In this document: piece by piece, positions 1 to 9,105 of the stretch | Position numbering within the stretch: position 1 is the first letter of the stretch | How the letters are laid out: the number at the start of each line of letters is the position of its first letter | From: Pseudomonas sp. N3-W | Lineage (GTDB): Bacteria; Pseudomonadota; Gammaproteobacteria; Pseudomonadales; Pseudomonadaceae | NCBI RefSeq assembly: GCF_024970185.1 | Contig: NZ_CP103965.1 | Coordinates: 4,669,001 to 4,733,000, forward strand | Direction: 5' to 3' | DNA length: 64,000 bases | Translations under genes and position numbers: made by a program | The notes under the pieces: generated by a model | What the model saw: the letters and a program-made list of their open reading frames with translations, nothing else | Databases searched by the model: none | What the model was told of the DNA's origin: nothing

Positions 1-53
1 TTGTCTGGCTCGGGTTTTGCCACGGGGTATTTTCGGGACAATGCAGTTAAAAG

Positions 54-82
54 TTGCTCGAAAAAGAATCAGCGCCTACAAT
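54..82 (+). promoter_or_regulatory. Probable sigma-70 promoter of oprI
   Basis: TTGCTC (54-59) and TACAAT (77-82) are separated by exactly 17 bases, giving a good housekeeping promoter. The start would fall near 89, leaving a leader of about 115 nt before oprI. The abundance of this lipoprotein fits a strong, unregulated promoter. No experimental support is visible; the match alone is the basis. Confidence 0.55.
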
Positions 83-204
83 TTTTTTTGCTTCTTGCGC
101 TACGTCAGTTTACTTACTACAAGTAATGGGTAGTATGTACGCCGGCTATTTCCTCACTCTGAGGAGACAGCTACTTAAATAGAAAGTCCTTGAAGGGGAA
201 CACG

Positions 205-456
205 ATGAACAACGTTCTGAAATTCTCTGCTCTGGCTCTGGCCGCAGTTCTGGCTACCGGTTGCAGCAGCGCATCGAAAGAAACCGAAGCACGTCTGACC
301 GCTACTGAAGACGCAGCTGCTCGCTCCCAGGCTCGTGCAGACGAAGCTTACCGTAAAGCTGATGAAGCTCTGGCTGCTGCTCAAAAAGCACAACAGACTG
401 CTGACGAAGCTAACGAGCGCGCTCTGCGTATGCTGGACAAAGCTAGCCGCAAGTAA
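205..456 (+). CDS. oprI: Major outer membrane lipoprotein OprI (Lpp-type)
   Basis: An 83-residue murein lipoprotein. The signal peptide ends in a lipobox (LATGC) whose Cys would be lipidated. The rest is an alanine-rich helix with heptad spacing that trimerises as a coiled coil, ending in ASRK; the C-terminal Lys is the residue attached to peptidoglycan in the Lpp family. The ATG at 205 was chosen over an in-frame TTG at 190 because an AAGGGG Shine-Dalgarno sits just upstream of it. It anchors the outer membrane to murein. It is monocistronic, with its own promoter and a strong terminator. The neighbouring L,D-transpeptidase gene suggests a functional link, since this enzyme family can join such lipoproteins to murein. 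Confidence 0.97.
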   Translation: MNNVLKFSALALAAVLATGCSSASKETEARLTATEDAAARSQARADEAYRKADEALAAAQKAQQTADEANERALRMLDKASRK

Positions 457-477
457 TAGTCCTTCGGGATTGTTATC

Positions 478-507
478 AAGCCGACCCATTTTTGGGTCGG
501 CTTTTTT
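478..507 (+). terminator. Rho-independent terminator of oprI
   Basis: A hairpin with stem AAGCCGACCC/GGGTCGGCTT and a T-rich loop is followed by a run of six T. It lies 22 bases after the oprI stop. Confidence 0.9.
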
Positions 508-534
508 ATTGCCTGGTGTTTCGTGCAGGCCATA

Positions 535-571
535 AAAAACCCGCCGACGCGGCCAGCGTCGGCGGGTTTTG
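535..571 (-). terminator. Terminator of the L,D-transpeptidase gene
   Basis: A long GC-rich inverted repeat (AAAACCCGCCGACGC with its complement GCGTCGGCGGGTTTT) lies just past the stop of the minus-strand gene. On the minus strand the stem ends in a T tract. It could also act on the plus strand. Confidence 0.85.
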
Positions 572-579
572 CTTGAGCG

Positions 580-1548
580 TTACTGCATATCGATCGGCGT
601 ACTCGCGGCCACCGGGGCAGCAGTGTTCGGCACGGCGATTTCGGTTGGCAGGCCGTCTTCAGCCGCCACCACGTCACGCACCACATCCCAGTTCATGCGC
701 AGGTTGTTGGTGATGTCCTCACGCTTGAGCATGGCGTTGATCACCGCAGTGTGTTTGTCCACCACCGACGGGTTGCCGCTGTCGTCGAGCGGGGTGTGCG
801 CTTCGAGGTAGACCTTGCCGGCACTCATGCCGAACTTGTACGGGTCGTTGATGATCCGCACCGAGGTACCGACCGGCACCATGCTGGCCATTTCCAGCAC
901 ATTGTTGTTGAACATGCGGAAGCAGCCGTGACTGGTGCGCATGCCGATGCCGAATTTCTTGTTCGAACCGTGGATCAGGTAGCCCGGCGTCGCCAACGTG
1001 AACTTGAACGGCCCCAGCGGGTTGTCCGGGCCGGCCGGAACCACGTTAGGCAAAGGATCACCGTCTGCGGCGTGCTCGGCCTTGATCGACGCTGGAGGGG
1101 TCCAGGTCGGGTTCGGGATCTTGCCGGTGATGGTGGTGTGCGCAATCGGCGAGCCCCAGCCCTCACGACCGATACCCAGCGGGAAGGTGTACACCACGTT
1201 CCGGCCTTTCGGGTAGTAGTAGAGGCGGTATTCAGCCAGGTTGATGACGATGCCTTCACGCGGGCCAGGCGGCAGGATGAAACGCGTCGGCAGAATGATT
1301 TCAGTGCCTGCGCCTGGTAGCCAGGCATCGACGCCCGGGTTGGCCGCGACCATCTCCGAGTAACCCAGATCGTAGGTAGTGCCCAGGTCGGCGAAGGTGT
1401 CTTCGTACTTGGCCTTGATCACCTGGACCTGGCCGATGATGTCTTCACCAGGCGGTGGCAGGGGCAGCTCCAGGGCTGCAACGGGACCCGCCACACACAG
1501 GGCGGCAAGAGACAGGCAGCGGGTGACGGCAGGAAAGCGCGGCAACAT
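580..1548 (-). CDS. L,D-transpeptidase, YkuD/ErfK family
   Basis: A 322-residue exported enzyme with a signal peptide ending near AGPVAA (about residue 24). A LysM-like segment (about 40-90, YDLGYSEMVAANPGVDAWLP) precedes a YkuD catalytic domain (about 95-235). The conserved HGS and SHGCFR motifs are present; Cys in SHGC is the nucleophile of this family. It forms 3-3 peptidoglycan crosslinks or attaches lipoprotein to murein in the periplasm. The C-terminal ~80 residues lie beyond the YkuD core. It is convergent with oprI, an association I recall from P. aeruginosa (PA2853/PA2854). Which reaction it performs cannot be told from sequence. Confidence 0.92.
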   Translation of the reverse strand: MLPRFPAVTRCLSLAALCVAGPVAALELPLPPPGEDIIGQVQVIKAKYEDTFADLGTTYDLGYSEMVAANPGVDAWLPGAGTEIILPTRFILPPGPREGIVINLAEYRLYYYPKGRNVVYTFPLGIGREGWGSPIAHTTITGKIPNPTWTPPASIKAEHAADGDPLPNVVPAGPDNPLGPFKFTLATPGYLIHGSNKKFGIGMRTSHGCFRMFNNNVLEMASMVPVGTSVRIINDPYKFGMSAGKVYLEAHTPLDDSGNPSVVDKHTAVINAMLKREDITNNLRMNWDVVRDVVAAEDGLPTEIAVPNTAAPVAASTPIDMQ

Positions 1549-1683
1549 CCGGAAAATCCTTCGCAGATCGACTAGGGGTTAAGAAGGCGATTGTACACCG
1601 ACGCCCGTAAATTCGGGGAGATCGGGAATATGGCAGGCGACACATGACATATTCTTCATGCCAGTGTCGGCCATGGGGCAGGC

Positions 1684-1977
1684 CTAAAGCTCGAAACGCA
1701 ACTCGGGCCAGATCGGCGATGTGCCGCGCTTTTGCGATTCAAGAATGGCGCGGCACAACGAACACAGGCGCTGATCCTGAAAGACCGTGCGATCAACGCT
1801 CGACCAGCGCGGTTGCGCCGGCAGCAGACTGCCGCACAAAGTCCGATCCGCCGAACCGCCGAGTTCCAGTTGACGCGTCACCAGATGCACCCGCACTTCC
1901 TGGCAGGCGAACAGATCCAGCTGCTCGTCAGGCTCGATCAGTTGGTAGGCAAAAAGGGACCAGGCAGAACGCGACAT
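1684..1977 (-). CDS. Small conserved hypothetical protein with CxxC motif
   Basis: A 97-residue protein starting at the ATG at 1977 (MSRSAWSLFAYQ). A longer in-frame reading from 2025 is less likely. It has one CSLC pair near the C-terminus plus an upstream Cys in LFACQ and in TLCGS, so metal binding is possible but not shown. There is no signal peptide or membrane segment. It lies between the L,D-transpeptidase and tesA genes on the same strand, the position of PA2855 in P. aeruginosa as I recall it. Function unknown. Confidence 0.7.
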   Translation of the reverse strand: MSRSAWSLFAYQLIEPDEQLDLFACQEVRVHLVTRQLELGGSADRTLCGSLLPAQPRWSSVDRTVFQDQRLCSLCRAILESQKRGTSPIWPELRFEL

Positions 1978-2035
1978 CGGGGGCTCCAGATTGGGGGGGC
2001 GCCACCTTAGCCGAAAGCCTGCCACTAGAAAAGCG

Positions 2036-2641
2036 TCATAGCAGCGGTTTTAGCGTCGGCCAGACATTTTCCAGCAACTTGTCCTGAGCCCCCACCGCCG
2101 GGTGCAGGCCATCGGCTTGCATCAGCTCCGGATGACCGCCGATCCCGTCGAGAAAAAACGGCACCAGCGGGATCTTTTTCTCGTCCGCCAACTGACCATA
2201 AACCTCGGCAAATGCCTTGGTGTAGCGTGCGCCATAATTGGGGGGCAATTGCATGCCCAGCAGCAGCACCTTTGCACCGCTGGCGCGGGAGCTGTCGATC
2301 ATTGCCGCAAGGTTTTGTTGCAATTGAGTTGGCAGCATTCCACGCAGGCCATCGTTGCCGCCCAACTCCAGGATCACCAGCTGTGGTTTATGCTCTGCAA
2401 GCAGCGCCGGCAGGCGTGCCTGGCCACCGGCACTGGTGTCGCCGCTGATGGAGGCATTGACGACTTTATCGTCGAAACCTTCGCGCTTGAGCCGTTGTTC
2501 AAGCAACGACACCCACCCCAAGCGTGTATCCAGGCCGAAACCGGCGCTGATACTATCGCCAACGATCAGGACTGTACCCGCCGCTGCGTTCTGGGCCATG
2601 CACATCAAGGCCAGGCCAGCACTCAAAAACCATACACGCAT
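2036..2641 (-). CDS. tesA: Arylesterase / acyl-CoA thioesterase I (GDSL family)
   Basis: A 201-residue periplasmic SGNH hydrolase. The signal peptide (MRVWFLSAGLALMCMAQNAAA) is followed by block I (IVGDSISAG, catalytic Ser), block III (LGGNDG) and block V (DGLHP, catalytic Asp and His). The family hydrolyses aryl esters, acyl-CoA thioesters and lysophospholipids. The ATG at 2641 has GGAG seven bases upstream; an ATG four codons earlier (2653) is an alternative. The start region overlaps that of the divergent ABC gene, so the two share a very short or overlapping promoter region. This tesA/ABC/permease arrangement is also known from E. coli (tesA-ybbA-ybbP). Confidence 0.95.
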   Translation of the reverse strand: MRVWFLSAGLALMCMAQNAAAGTVLIVGDSISAGFGLDTRLGWVSLLEQRLKREGFDDKVVNASISGDTSAGGQARLPALLAEHKPQLVILELGGNDGLRGMLPTQLQQNLAAMIDSSRASGAKVLLLGMQLPPNYGARYTKAFAEVYGQLADEKKIPLVPFFLDGIGGHPELMQADGLHPAVGAQDKLLENVWPTLKPLL

Positions 2642-2651
2642 CGGATTCTCC

Positions 2652-3335
2652 ATGGGCGCAAGCATTCTCACCGCGAAGAACCTCAGCAAAGTGGTCCCCA
2701 GCGCGGAAGGTGAACTGACTATCCTGCACGAACTCAGCCTGGAACTGAACAAGGGCGACAGCCTGGCCATCGTCGGCGCGTCCGGTTCCGGCAAATCCAC
2801 CCTCCTCGGCCTGCTCGCCGGCCTTGACCTGCCGAGCAGTGGCGAAGTCACCCTCGCCGGGCAGGCCCTGAGCCAGCTCGACGAAGACCAGCGCGCCCGT
2901 ATTCGCGCCGAGCATGTGGGTTTTGTTTTCCAGTCATTCCAGTTGCTCGACAGTCTCAACGCCCTGGAAAACGTCATGCTGCCGCTGGAGCTCGATGGCC
3001 GCAAAGACGCCCGCGAGCGCGCCACCGAACTGCTGCAACGCGTCGGCCTGGGCCAGCGCCTGACCCACTCGCCGCGCCAACTCTCCGGTGGCGAACAGCA
3101 ACGCGTGGCCATCGCCCGGGCCTTTGCCGCCGAGCCGGATGTGCTGTTTGCCGACGAACCCACCGGCAACCTCGACAGCCACACCGGTGAACGCATCAGC
3201 GACCTGCTGTTCGAGTTGAACAAGGAACGCGGCACCACCCTGGTGCTGGTGACCCACGACGAACGCCTGGCACATCGCTGCCGGCGCCTGATCCGCCTTG
3301 AAGCCGGCCTGCTGGTCGCCCCTCTGGAGCCTTGA
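2652..3335 (+). CDS. ABC transporter ATP-binding protein, YbbA-type
   Basis: A 227-residue ATPase of the LolD/MacB-like family. Walker A is GASGSGKST (about residues 39-47), the signature is LSGGEQQRVA, Walker B is VLFADEPT, and the switch His is in LVTHD. It powers the membrane protein encoded next, with which its stop overlaps (TGATG). Divergence from tesA matches the E. coli ybbA/tesA arrangement. The substrate is unknown; the family generally moves lipids or lipoproteins from the inner membrane or acts as a mechanotransmitter. The ATG at 2652 is supported by family length, though no strong ribosome site precedes it. Confidence 0.93.
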   Translation: MGASILTAKNLSKVVPSAEGELTILHELSLELNKGDSLAIVGASGSGKSTLLGLLAGLDLPSSGEVTLAGQALSQLDEDQRARIRAEHVGFVFQSFQLLDSLNALENVMLPLELDGRKDARERATELLQRVGLGQRLTHSPRQLSGGEQQRVAIARAFAAEPDVLFADEPTGNLDSHTGERISDLLFELNKERGTTLVLVTHDERLAHRCRRLIRLEAGLLVAPLEP

Positions 3336-5839
3336 TGGCACGCCTGCCGCTGTTGCGCCTGTTCAGTCTCGCCATTCGCCAATTGCTGCGCGACGCCCGC
3401 GCCGGCGAATTGCGGGTGTTGTTCTTTGCCCTGCTGGTGGCTGTGGCCGCCAGTACCGCCATCGGCTACTTCGGCGCCCGCCTCAACGGCGCGATGATGC
3501 TCCGGGCCACCGAATTCCTCGGTGCCGACCTGCTGTTGGAAGGCAGTTCACCGGCACGCCCCGAACAGATCAAAAGCGGCACTGAGCTGGGTCTCGAACA
3601 CGCACAAGTGGTGGAGTTTTCCAGCGTCATTGCCACCGACAAAGGCATCCAGCTGTCGAGCATCAAGGCCGCCGATGACGTCTACCCGTTGCGCGGCGAA
3701 CTGAAAAGCGCCCGGGCCCCCTTCGCACCCGAAATCACCGGGGGCGGACCGAAACCCGGCGAAGCCTGGGTCGAGCCGCGACTGCTGACGGCGCTGGACC
3801 TGAAGATCGGCGACAGCATCGACGTCGGCATGAAAACCCTCAAGCTGAGCCGCGTACTGACTTACGAACCGGATCGCGCCGGCAACTTCTACAGCCTGAC
3901 ACCACGCGTGCTGATCAACCTCGCCGACCTGAAGGCGACCGCCGTGGTACAGCCCGGCAGCCGCGTCAGTTACCGCGAGCTGTGGCGCGGCAATGCCCAG
4001 GCGCTGGAAACTTATCGGCAGCTGGTCAAACCGGGACTGGCCGCCAACCAGCGCCTGCAAGACGCCCGTGACGGCAACCGGCAGATCGGCGGCGCGCTGG
4101 GCAAGGCCGAACGTTATTTGAATATGGCCAGCCTGGTGGCGGTGCTGCTGTCCGGCGTGGCCGTCGCCTTGTCGGCAACACGCTTCGCCACCCGCCGTTT
4201 CGACGCCAGCGCCTTGTTGCGCTGCCTGGGGCTTTCTCGCCGGGAAACCATGGTGTTGTTCAGCCTGCAGCTGACCGTCCTCGGCCTGCTCGCCAGCCTC
4301 AGTGGCGCCCTGCTCGGCTGGCTGGCACAGCTGGGGCTGTTCGCCTTGCTGCACGATTTATTGCCCAGCGATGTGCCACCGGGCGGTTTGTTCCCCGCCA
4401 TCGCCGGGATCGGCACCGGCCTCGTCGCCCTGGCCGGCTTCGCCTTGCCGCCACTGGCCGCGCTGGGCCGGGTTCCGCCGCTGCGGGTATTGCGACGGGA
4501 CATGCTGCCGATCCCCTCCAGCACCTGGATGGTCTATGGCGCGGCGCTCGGTGCCCTCGGCCTGATCATGTGGCGCCTGAGTCTGGATCTGGTGCTGACC
4601 TTTGCCCTGCTGGGCGGCGGTGTGATTGCAGCGCTGGTGCTCGGTGGCTTGCTGCTGTTGCTGCTCAACAGCCTGCGGCGGATGCTGGCCCGAGCCTCCT
4701 TGCCATGGCGGCTTGGCCTTGGCCAACTACTGCGCCATCCCTTGGCGGCAGCCGGCCAGTCCCTGGCTTTCGGCTTGATCCTGCTGTCGATGGCACTCGT
4801 GGCGTTGCTGCGCGGCGAACTGCTGGACACCTGGCAGAACCAGTTACCCAAAAACGCGCCCAACTATTTTGTCCTGAACATCCTGCCAGCGGACAAGCAG
4901 GCCTTCACTGATCACCTGATCGGGCTTTCTGCCCAGTCGGCGCCGCTCTACCCGGTGGTGCCAGGACGCCTGATCAGCATTAACGGCGAAGCCGTACAGG
5001 AAATCGTCAGCAAGGATTCGGCCGGTGACCGGGCGATTCAGCGCGACCTGAGCCTGACCTGGGCCGCCGACCTGCCAGCGGGCAACACACTCACCGCCGG
5101 CAGCTGGTGGACACAACAACCAGCGGGCGACATTCCCGGTGTATCGGTCGAAGGCAAGGTGGCCGAAAGCCTGAAGCTCAGGCTCGGCGACGATCTGGTA
5201 TTCACCGTCGGCGGGGTCAATCGCGAAGCGAAAGTCACCAGCCTGCGGGACATCAACTGGGACAACTTCCAGCCGAACTTCTTCATGATCTTCCAGCCTG
5301 GCACCCTGAAAGACCTGCCGGCCACCTACCTCACCAGCTTCTATCTGGCACCGGGCCACGATCAACAGATCGTCGATCTGTCCCGGGCGTTCCCGGCGGT
5401 GACCATCCTGCAAGTCGAAGCCTTGCTGGAGCAGTTGCGCAGCATCCTTGGCCAAGTGACCATCGCGGTGGAGTACGTGCTGTTATTCGTGTTGGCAGCG
5501 GGAATGGCCGTGCTGTTCTCCGGCTTGCAGGCGACACTGGACGAGCGCATTCGCCAGGGCGCGTTGCTGCGCGCACTGGGCGCCGAGCGACAGTTGCTGG
5601 TCAAGGCCCGGCGCATCGAGTTCGGCCTGCTTGGCGCCGTCAGCGGGTTGCTGGCGGCGCTGGGTACGGAGCTGGTCAGCCTGGTGCTTTACCGCTACGC
5701 CTTCGACCTGGTCTGGCATCCGCATCCGTGGCTGCTGGTGCTGCCGCTGATCGGTGCCGTGCTGATCGGTGGCGCCGGAGTGTTTGGCACCCGTCGCGCC
5801 TTGAACGCCAGTCCCCTGACAGTCTTGCGTGAGGGTTGA
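3335..5839 (+). CDS. ABC transporter permease, YbbP/FtsX-like
   Basis: An 834-residue inner-membrane protein with duplicated FtsX/MacB-type architecture. A TM helix near residues 30-50 and a large periplasmic segment (about 55-255) precede a helix bundle at about 260-480. A second periplasmic segment (about 500-705) is followed by three C-terminal helices (about 715-830). The length is that expected of YbbP. The ATG at 3335 overlaps the stop of the ATPase gene and has GGAG upstream, so the two are translationally coupled. It likely works as a dimer with the ATPase, in lipid or lipoprotein handling at the inner membrane; the substrate is not known. Confidence 0.93.
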   Translation: MARLPLLRLFSLAIRQLLRDARAGELRVLFFALLVAVAASTAIGYFGARLNGAMMLRATEFLGADLLLEGSSPARPEQIKSGTELGLEHAQVVEFSSVIATDKGIQLSSIKAADDVYPLRGELKSARAPFAPEITGGGPKPGEAWVEPRLLTALDLKIGDSIDVGMKTLKLSRVLTYEPDRAGNFYSLTPRVLINLADLKATAVVQPGSRVSYRELWRGNAQALETYRQLVKPGLAANQRLQDARDGNRQIGGALGKAERYLNMASLVAVLLSGVAVALSATRFATRRFDASALLRCLGLSRRETMVLFSLQLTVLGLLASLSGALLGWLAQLGLFALLHDLLPSDVPPGGLFPAIAGIGTGLVALAGFALPPLAALGRVPPLRVLRRDMLPIPSSTWMVYGAALGALGLIMWRLSLDLVLTFALLGGGVIAALVLGGLLLLLLNSLRRMLARASLPWRLGLGQLLRHPLAAAGQSLAFGLILLSMALVALLRGELLDTWQNQLPKNAPNYFVLNILPADKQAFTDHLIGLSAQSAPLYPVVPGRLISINGEAVQEIVSKDSAGDRAIQRDLSLTWAADLPAGNTLTAGSWWTQQPAGDIPGVSVEGKVAESLKLRLGDDLVFTVGGVNREAKVTSLRDINWDNFQPNFFMIFQPGTLKDLPATYLTSFYLAPGHDQQIVDLSRAFPAVTILQVEALLEQLRSILGQVTIAVEYVLLFVLAAGMAVLFSGLQATLDERIRQGALLRALGAERQLLVKARRIEFGLLGAVSGLLAALGTELVSLVLYRYAFDLVWHPHPWLLVLPLIGAVLIGGAGVFGTRRALNASPLTVLREG

Positions 5840-5875
5840 TAGACTCTTGCGATCTTTCCCTGACAAGAAGCTGTC

Positions 5876-6373
5876 ATGAGCCGCTACCGCCCTCCCCGCA
5901 CCGCCGGCACCGCGCTGATCACCCCCGAAGGTGAAGCGCGGATGCGCGCCGAGTTTCACGAACTCTGGCATGTGCGCCGCCCGCAAGTGACACAGTCGGT
6001 CAGCGAAGCGGCGGCTCAGGGCGACCGCTCGGAAAACGCCGAATACACCTATGGCAAGAAGATGCTGCGCGAAATCGACAGCCGCGTGCGTTTTCTCACC
6101 AAACGGCTGGAAGCGCTGAAAGTGGTCAGCGAAAAGCCCAGCGACCCGAACAAGGTGTATTTCGGTGCGTGGGTCACCATTGAAGATGAAAACGGCAAGG
6201 AGTCGCGCTATCGCATCGTCGGGCCGGATGAGCTGGACTTGAAGCTGGGACTGATCAGCATCGACTCGCCACTGGCACGCGCACTGATCGGCAAGGCGCT
6301 GGATGCCGAAGTCCGGGTCCAGACACCCACTGGCGAGCAATGTGTGTATATCGTGGCGATCGAGTATCAATAA
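5876..6373 (+). CDS. greB: Transcription elongation factor GreB
   Basis: A 165-residue protein. The N-terminal coiled-coil finger (about 12-80) carries the conserved acidic tip DRSENAEY, and the C-terminal FKBP-like domain (about 90-160) ends in YIVAIEYQ. GreB enters the RNA polymerase secondary channel and stimulates cleavage of the backtracked transcript. The [15 protein letters not shown] start region and the residue composition favour GreB over GreA. It follows the ABC permease by 36 bases on the same strand, and an AAGAAG ribosome site precedes it. Confidence 0.95.
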   Translation: MSRYRPPRTAGTALITPEGEARMRAEFHELWHVRRPQVTQSVSEAAAQGDRSENAEYTYGKKMLREIDSRVRFLTKRLEALKVVSEKPSDPNKVYFGAWVTIEDENGKESRYRIVGPDELDLKLGLISIDSPLARALIGKALDAEVRVQTPTGEQCVYIVAIEYQ

Positions 6374-6376
6374 GTT

Positions 6377-6685
6377 TCAGCGACGGGTAATCAGCCCTTG
6401 GCGGGCCACGCGGGTCAGCTGCTTGATAACTTCGGGCGCGTCCGCAAGGCTGGGCGACTGAATCACGGCCAGATCGAAACTGTCATCGGCAAAGCGTGCC
6501 AGTGACTCGCCGTCTTCGACAAACTGGATCAGGAACGCGGCAGGTCCACCGGTACGACGCGGCCAGCCGTCGAGATAACGCAGGAGCGTCGGCTGATGTT
6601 TGCCGCCAAGCAGGATTTTTGGATTGCGCTGGGTGAGGTGCGCCGTGATCGGCGCCGGGCGTACAACAGGGTTTAGTGCATTCAT
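6377..6685 (-). CDS. Hypothetical protein resembling a methyltransferase fragment
   Basis: A 102-residue protein read from the ATG at 6685; an in-frame extension to 6706 is possible. The C-terminal half (FDLAVIQSPSLADAPEVI followed by VARQGL) resembles the strand 4/strand 5 region of class I SAM-dependent methyltransferases, but the glycine-rich SAM-binding motif is absent. It may be a degenerate or repurposed domain. It is convergent with greB, with three bases between the stops. In P. aeruginosa a hypothetical gene occupies the same position as I recall. Function unknown. Confidence 0.65.
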   Translation of the reverse strand: MNALNPVVRPAPITAHLTQRNPKILLGGKHQPTLLRYLDGWPRRTGGPAAFLIQFVEDGESLARFADDSFDLAVIQSPSLADAPEVIKQLTRVARQGLITRR

Positions 6686-6888
6686 CGTGTCGTGTCTCTG
6701 CCTCAAAATTCTGCATGGCAGGTGAGAGGCAACACCGAACCAGCGCTTTAGCGGTATTTCGAAGCCATGACCCGGCTTCTGTCGGCAACTGTATGAGTCA
6801 CCTGGCGCCCCGCAAGTAGCTGTTTAAATCGGCGCATAGCAACACTCTAGTGAAGCTGACCGGACGGTGTCAATAATCTGCTGAAACA

Positions 6889-6915
6889 AAAAAGGCCCGC
6901 GCAATGCGGGCCTTT
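6889..6915 (-). terminator. Terminator downstream of the DoxX gene
   Basis: A perfect AAAAGGCCCGC / GCGGGCCTTTT stem with a five-base loop, flanked by A and T runs. It works on either strand and lies 17 bases past the minus-strand DoxX stop. Confidence 0.85.
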
Positions 6916-6932
6916 TCGTTGAGCCAGAGCGG

Positions 6933-7367
6933 TCAGCCGGCGATGGCGCGGTCAGCCGACAGTTTGCCGGCGCCTTCGATCAATACCGCGATGCTGCCAC
7001 CGAGCAGCGCCAGGGCGAACTCGTAACCGTTGTTGGCCATGAACAAGCCGTTGTGGATGTGCACCGAGAAAATCGCCACCAGCGACAGGATGGTCAGCCC
7101 CAGCGCGGCCGGACGCACCAGCAGGCCGATAATCAGTGCCAGACCGGCGAAAAACTCAGTACCGCCAGACAGGGTAGCCATCAGGTAGCCCGGTGTCAGG
7201 CCAAGGCTTTCCATGTACTGCGCGGTCCCGGCCAGGCCATAACCACCGAACAGGCCAAAGAGCTTCTGTGAACCGTGAGCGGCGAAGATGATGCCGACAA
7301 AGATCCGCAGAACAGTCAGGCCGTAGCCAGCGCGGGTAAACAGTACCTTGTTGATCAGAGTGGTCAT
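6933..7367 (-). CDS. DoxX family inner-membrane protein
   Basis: A 144-residue protein with four hydrophobic helices (about 17-36, 57-80, 82-103, 113-133) and the DoxX pattern GIIFAAHGSQKLFGLFGG. DoxX-family proteins are small quinol/redox-associated membrane proteins whose role in most bacteria is unclear. It stands alone between a hypothetical gene and the lytic transglycosylase gene, with its own terminator. No substrate can be assigned. Confidence 0.88.
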   Translation of the reverse strand: MTTLINKVLFTRAGYGLTVLRIFVGIIFAAHGSQKLFGLFGGYGLAGTAQYMESLGLTPGYLMATLSGGTEFFAGLALIIGLLVRPAALGLTILSLVAIFSVHIHNGLFMANNGYEFALALLGGSIAVLIEGAGKLSADRAIAG

Positions 7368-7470
7368 GCTGGGTCATCCATTGTGAGTGTGTGTGGGTTG
7401 GTCGCCATATTAATCAATATATTTCATGTTAAAAGCGCAAAAAACCCGCCATAACAATCAGTTTAATCGA

Positions 7471-8892
7471 TTATTTACGTGTGGCGACTTTTTGCCTTGA
7501 GGGCTCCAACGATTCCCGCTCGCGATCAAACGCCAAGTAGTACTTGTTGACGCTATTCACATAGCTGACCGGCCCCATCCCCACCTGCTCCATGGCAATG
7601 CGTTCGACCTGGAAGAACCACTGATTGGGATTCAGGCCCCGGCGGCGAGCTTCGGCGCGCATCGCCTGCACCCGCTCCGGGCCGATGTTGTAGGCCGCCA
7701 ACACGAAGGCCATGCGCTCGCGCTCATTGAGTTTGGGGCTGGCAAAGAACTTGCGACGAATCATGGCCAGGTACTTGGCACCGGCCTGCACATTGGCATC
7801 GAGATTCTGAATATTGTTGACCCCCACCCGCTGGGCCGCGGACGGGGTGATTTGCATCAGCCCGGTCGGTCCGCCGCCGTTGTGGGCCTCGGGTTGCAGG
7901 GCGGATTCCTTGAAGGCCAGCGCCGCGAGGTTCAGCCAGTCCATGCCCTGGGAATCGGCGTGTTTCTGCAACACCGGACGCAGTTTTTCCAGACGCTGGC
8001 GGTCAGCCTTTGCCAGGGGATAATGCACTTGGTACAGACGCCGATAGATGCGCAGGAACGCCACGTCTTCATCCGACGGCTTCTTGTAAGTGCTCAGGAA
8101 GCGATCAATGCTGGCCCGCAACATTGAAGCATCACGACGCACAAACCAGTATTCCTCGCCGGGCTCGCTAATGAGCAACTGCCGGTCAAAGCGCAGCTTG
8201 GGCAGAATCTTGCCCCAGCGTTCAGCAATCGGTTGTTCGACGATGGTCAGGTGAAAAATGCCGCCCTGGACCATCTCCAGCACGTCTTCCACCGCGAGAC
8301 TGGGATCGACCCATTCGATCTTCACCGGCGCCAGTTTGTGCAACGCAAGTTTTTGATTGATCTGACTGACCGCATCACCGGCGGCGCTGCCCGTCGGCAA
8401 TGCCAGGGTTTTACCGGAGAGTTGCTCGACACGGGTGTAGCGGCGTTCGCCCTTGATACCGACCAGCAGCAATGGCACATGACTGGCAATTGGTTCGCTG
8501 GTACTGACGGCATGGCCTGATTGTGGATCGAGCAATTCTCCCGGCGCCACCAGATCCCCTTCACCGCGGGTCAATGCACCGAGCAGTTGGTCTTTGGATT
8601 TGGGAATGATCTTGAGGGTGATTTCCTGACCGTCACGGGCGTGGCCGTTGAGATACTGCTCAAAAGCGCGCAGTCGATGATATTCGACGCCAATGGCCTG
8701 GCCCTGGACTTCGCCGGAGCTGTTGCGGCTCTGATTGACCAGCACTCGCAGCACGCGGCTGTTACGAATCTCCGAAAGATCGCGCACCTTGCTCGACGGC
8801 ACGGCTTGCAGCGGCCCGGCCAGACGCGCGACCGCCGGCATCGGCAGCAGCAACGAACAACACAGCAGTAGCAAAACCGAGGGACGTGTCAT
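7471..8892 (-). CDS. mltF: Membrane-bound lytic transglycosylase, MltF-like
   Basis: A 473-residue exported protein from the ATG at 8892, chosen because GGAGAG lies directly upstream; an in-frame start at 8931 is less likely. After the signal peptide comes a periplasmic solute-binding-protein-like domain (about 40-280). A soluble lytic transglycosylase domain follows (about 300-445) with catalytic Glu in AFKESALQP, GGGPTGLMQITPSA and VLAAYNIG. It cleaves peptidoglycan strands with formation of 1,6-anhydro-MurNAc ends; the N-terminal domain regulates this in MltF. The neighbours (TatD, chemoreceptor) indicate the second Pseudomonas paralogue, not the purL-linked one. Confidence 0.93.
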   Translation of the reverse strand: MTRPSVLLLLCCSLLLPMPAVARLAGPLQAVPSSKVRDLSEIRNSRVLRVLVNQSRNSSGEVQGQAIGVEYHRLRAFEQYLNGHARDGQEITLKIIPKSKDQLLGALTRGEGDLVAPGELLDPQSGHAVSTSEPIASHVPLLLVGIKGERRYTRVEQLSGKTLALPTGSAAGDAVSQINQKLALHKLAPVKIEWVDPSLAVEDVLEMVQGGIFHLTIVEQPIAERWGKILPKLRFDRQLLISEPGEEYWFVRRDASMLRASIDRFLSTYKKPSDEDVAFLRIYRRLYQVHYPLAKADRQRLEKLRPVLQKHADSQGMDWLNLAALAFKESALQPEAHNGGGPTGLMQITPSAAQRVGVNNIQNLDANVQAGAKYLAMIRRKFFASPKLNERERMAFVLAAYNIGPERVQAMRAEARRRGLNPNQWFFQVERIAMEQVGMGPVSYVNSVNKYYLAFDRERESLEPSRQKVATRK

Positions 8893-9105
8893 CCACTCTC
8901 CGGAAAGAATACTGGCCGACCTCATGAACAATTCACGAAATCGGACGACAGAAACAGAGCGCCTGGAGCGCTGGCAAAGTGCGAAAGACGGGTACCAACT
9001 TGTCTCGCGGCATCAAAAGACAGCTTCAACTCGTTGTAGTTCTTGGCTTTTCTTATAAATCTACAGCTCTGATATGCTTTCCGGCCTTTGGTCCGAGGTA
9101 GCACC

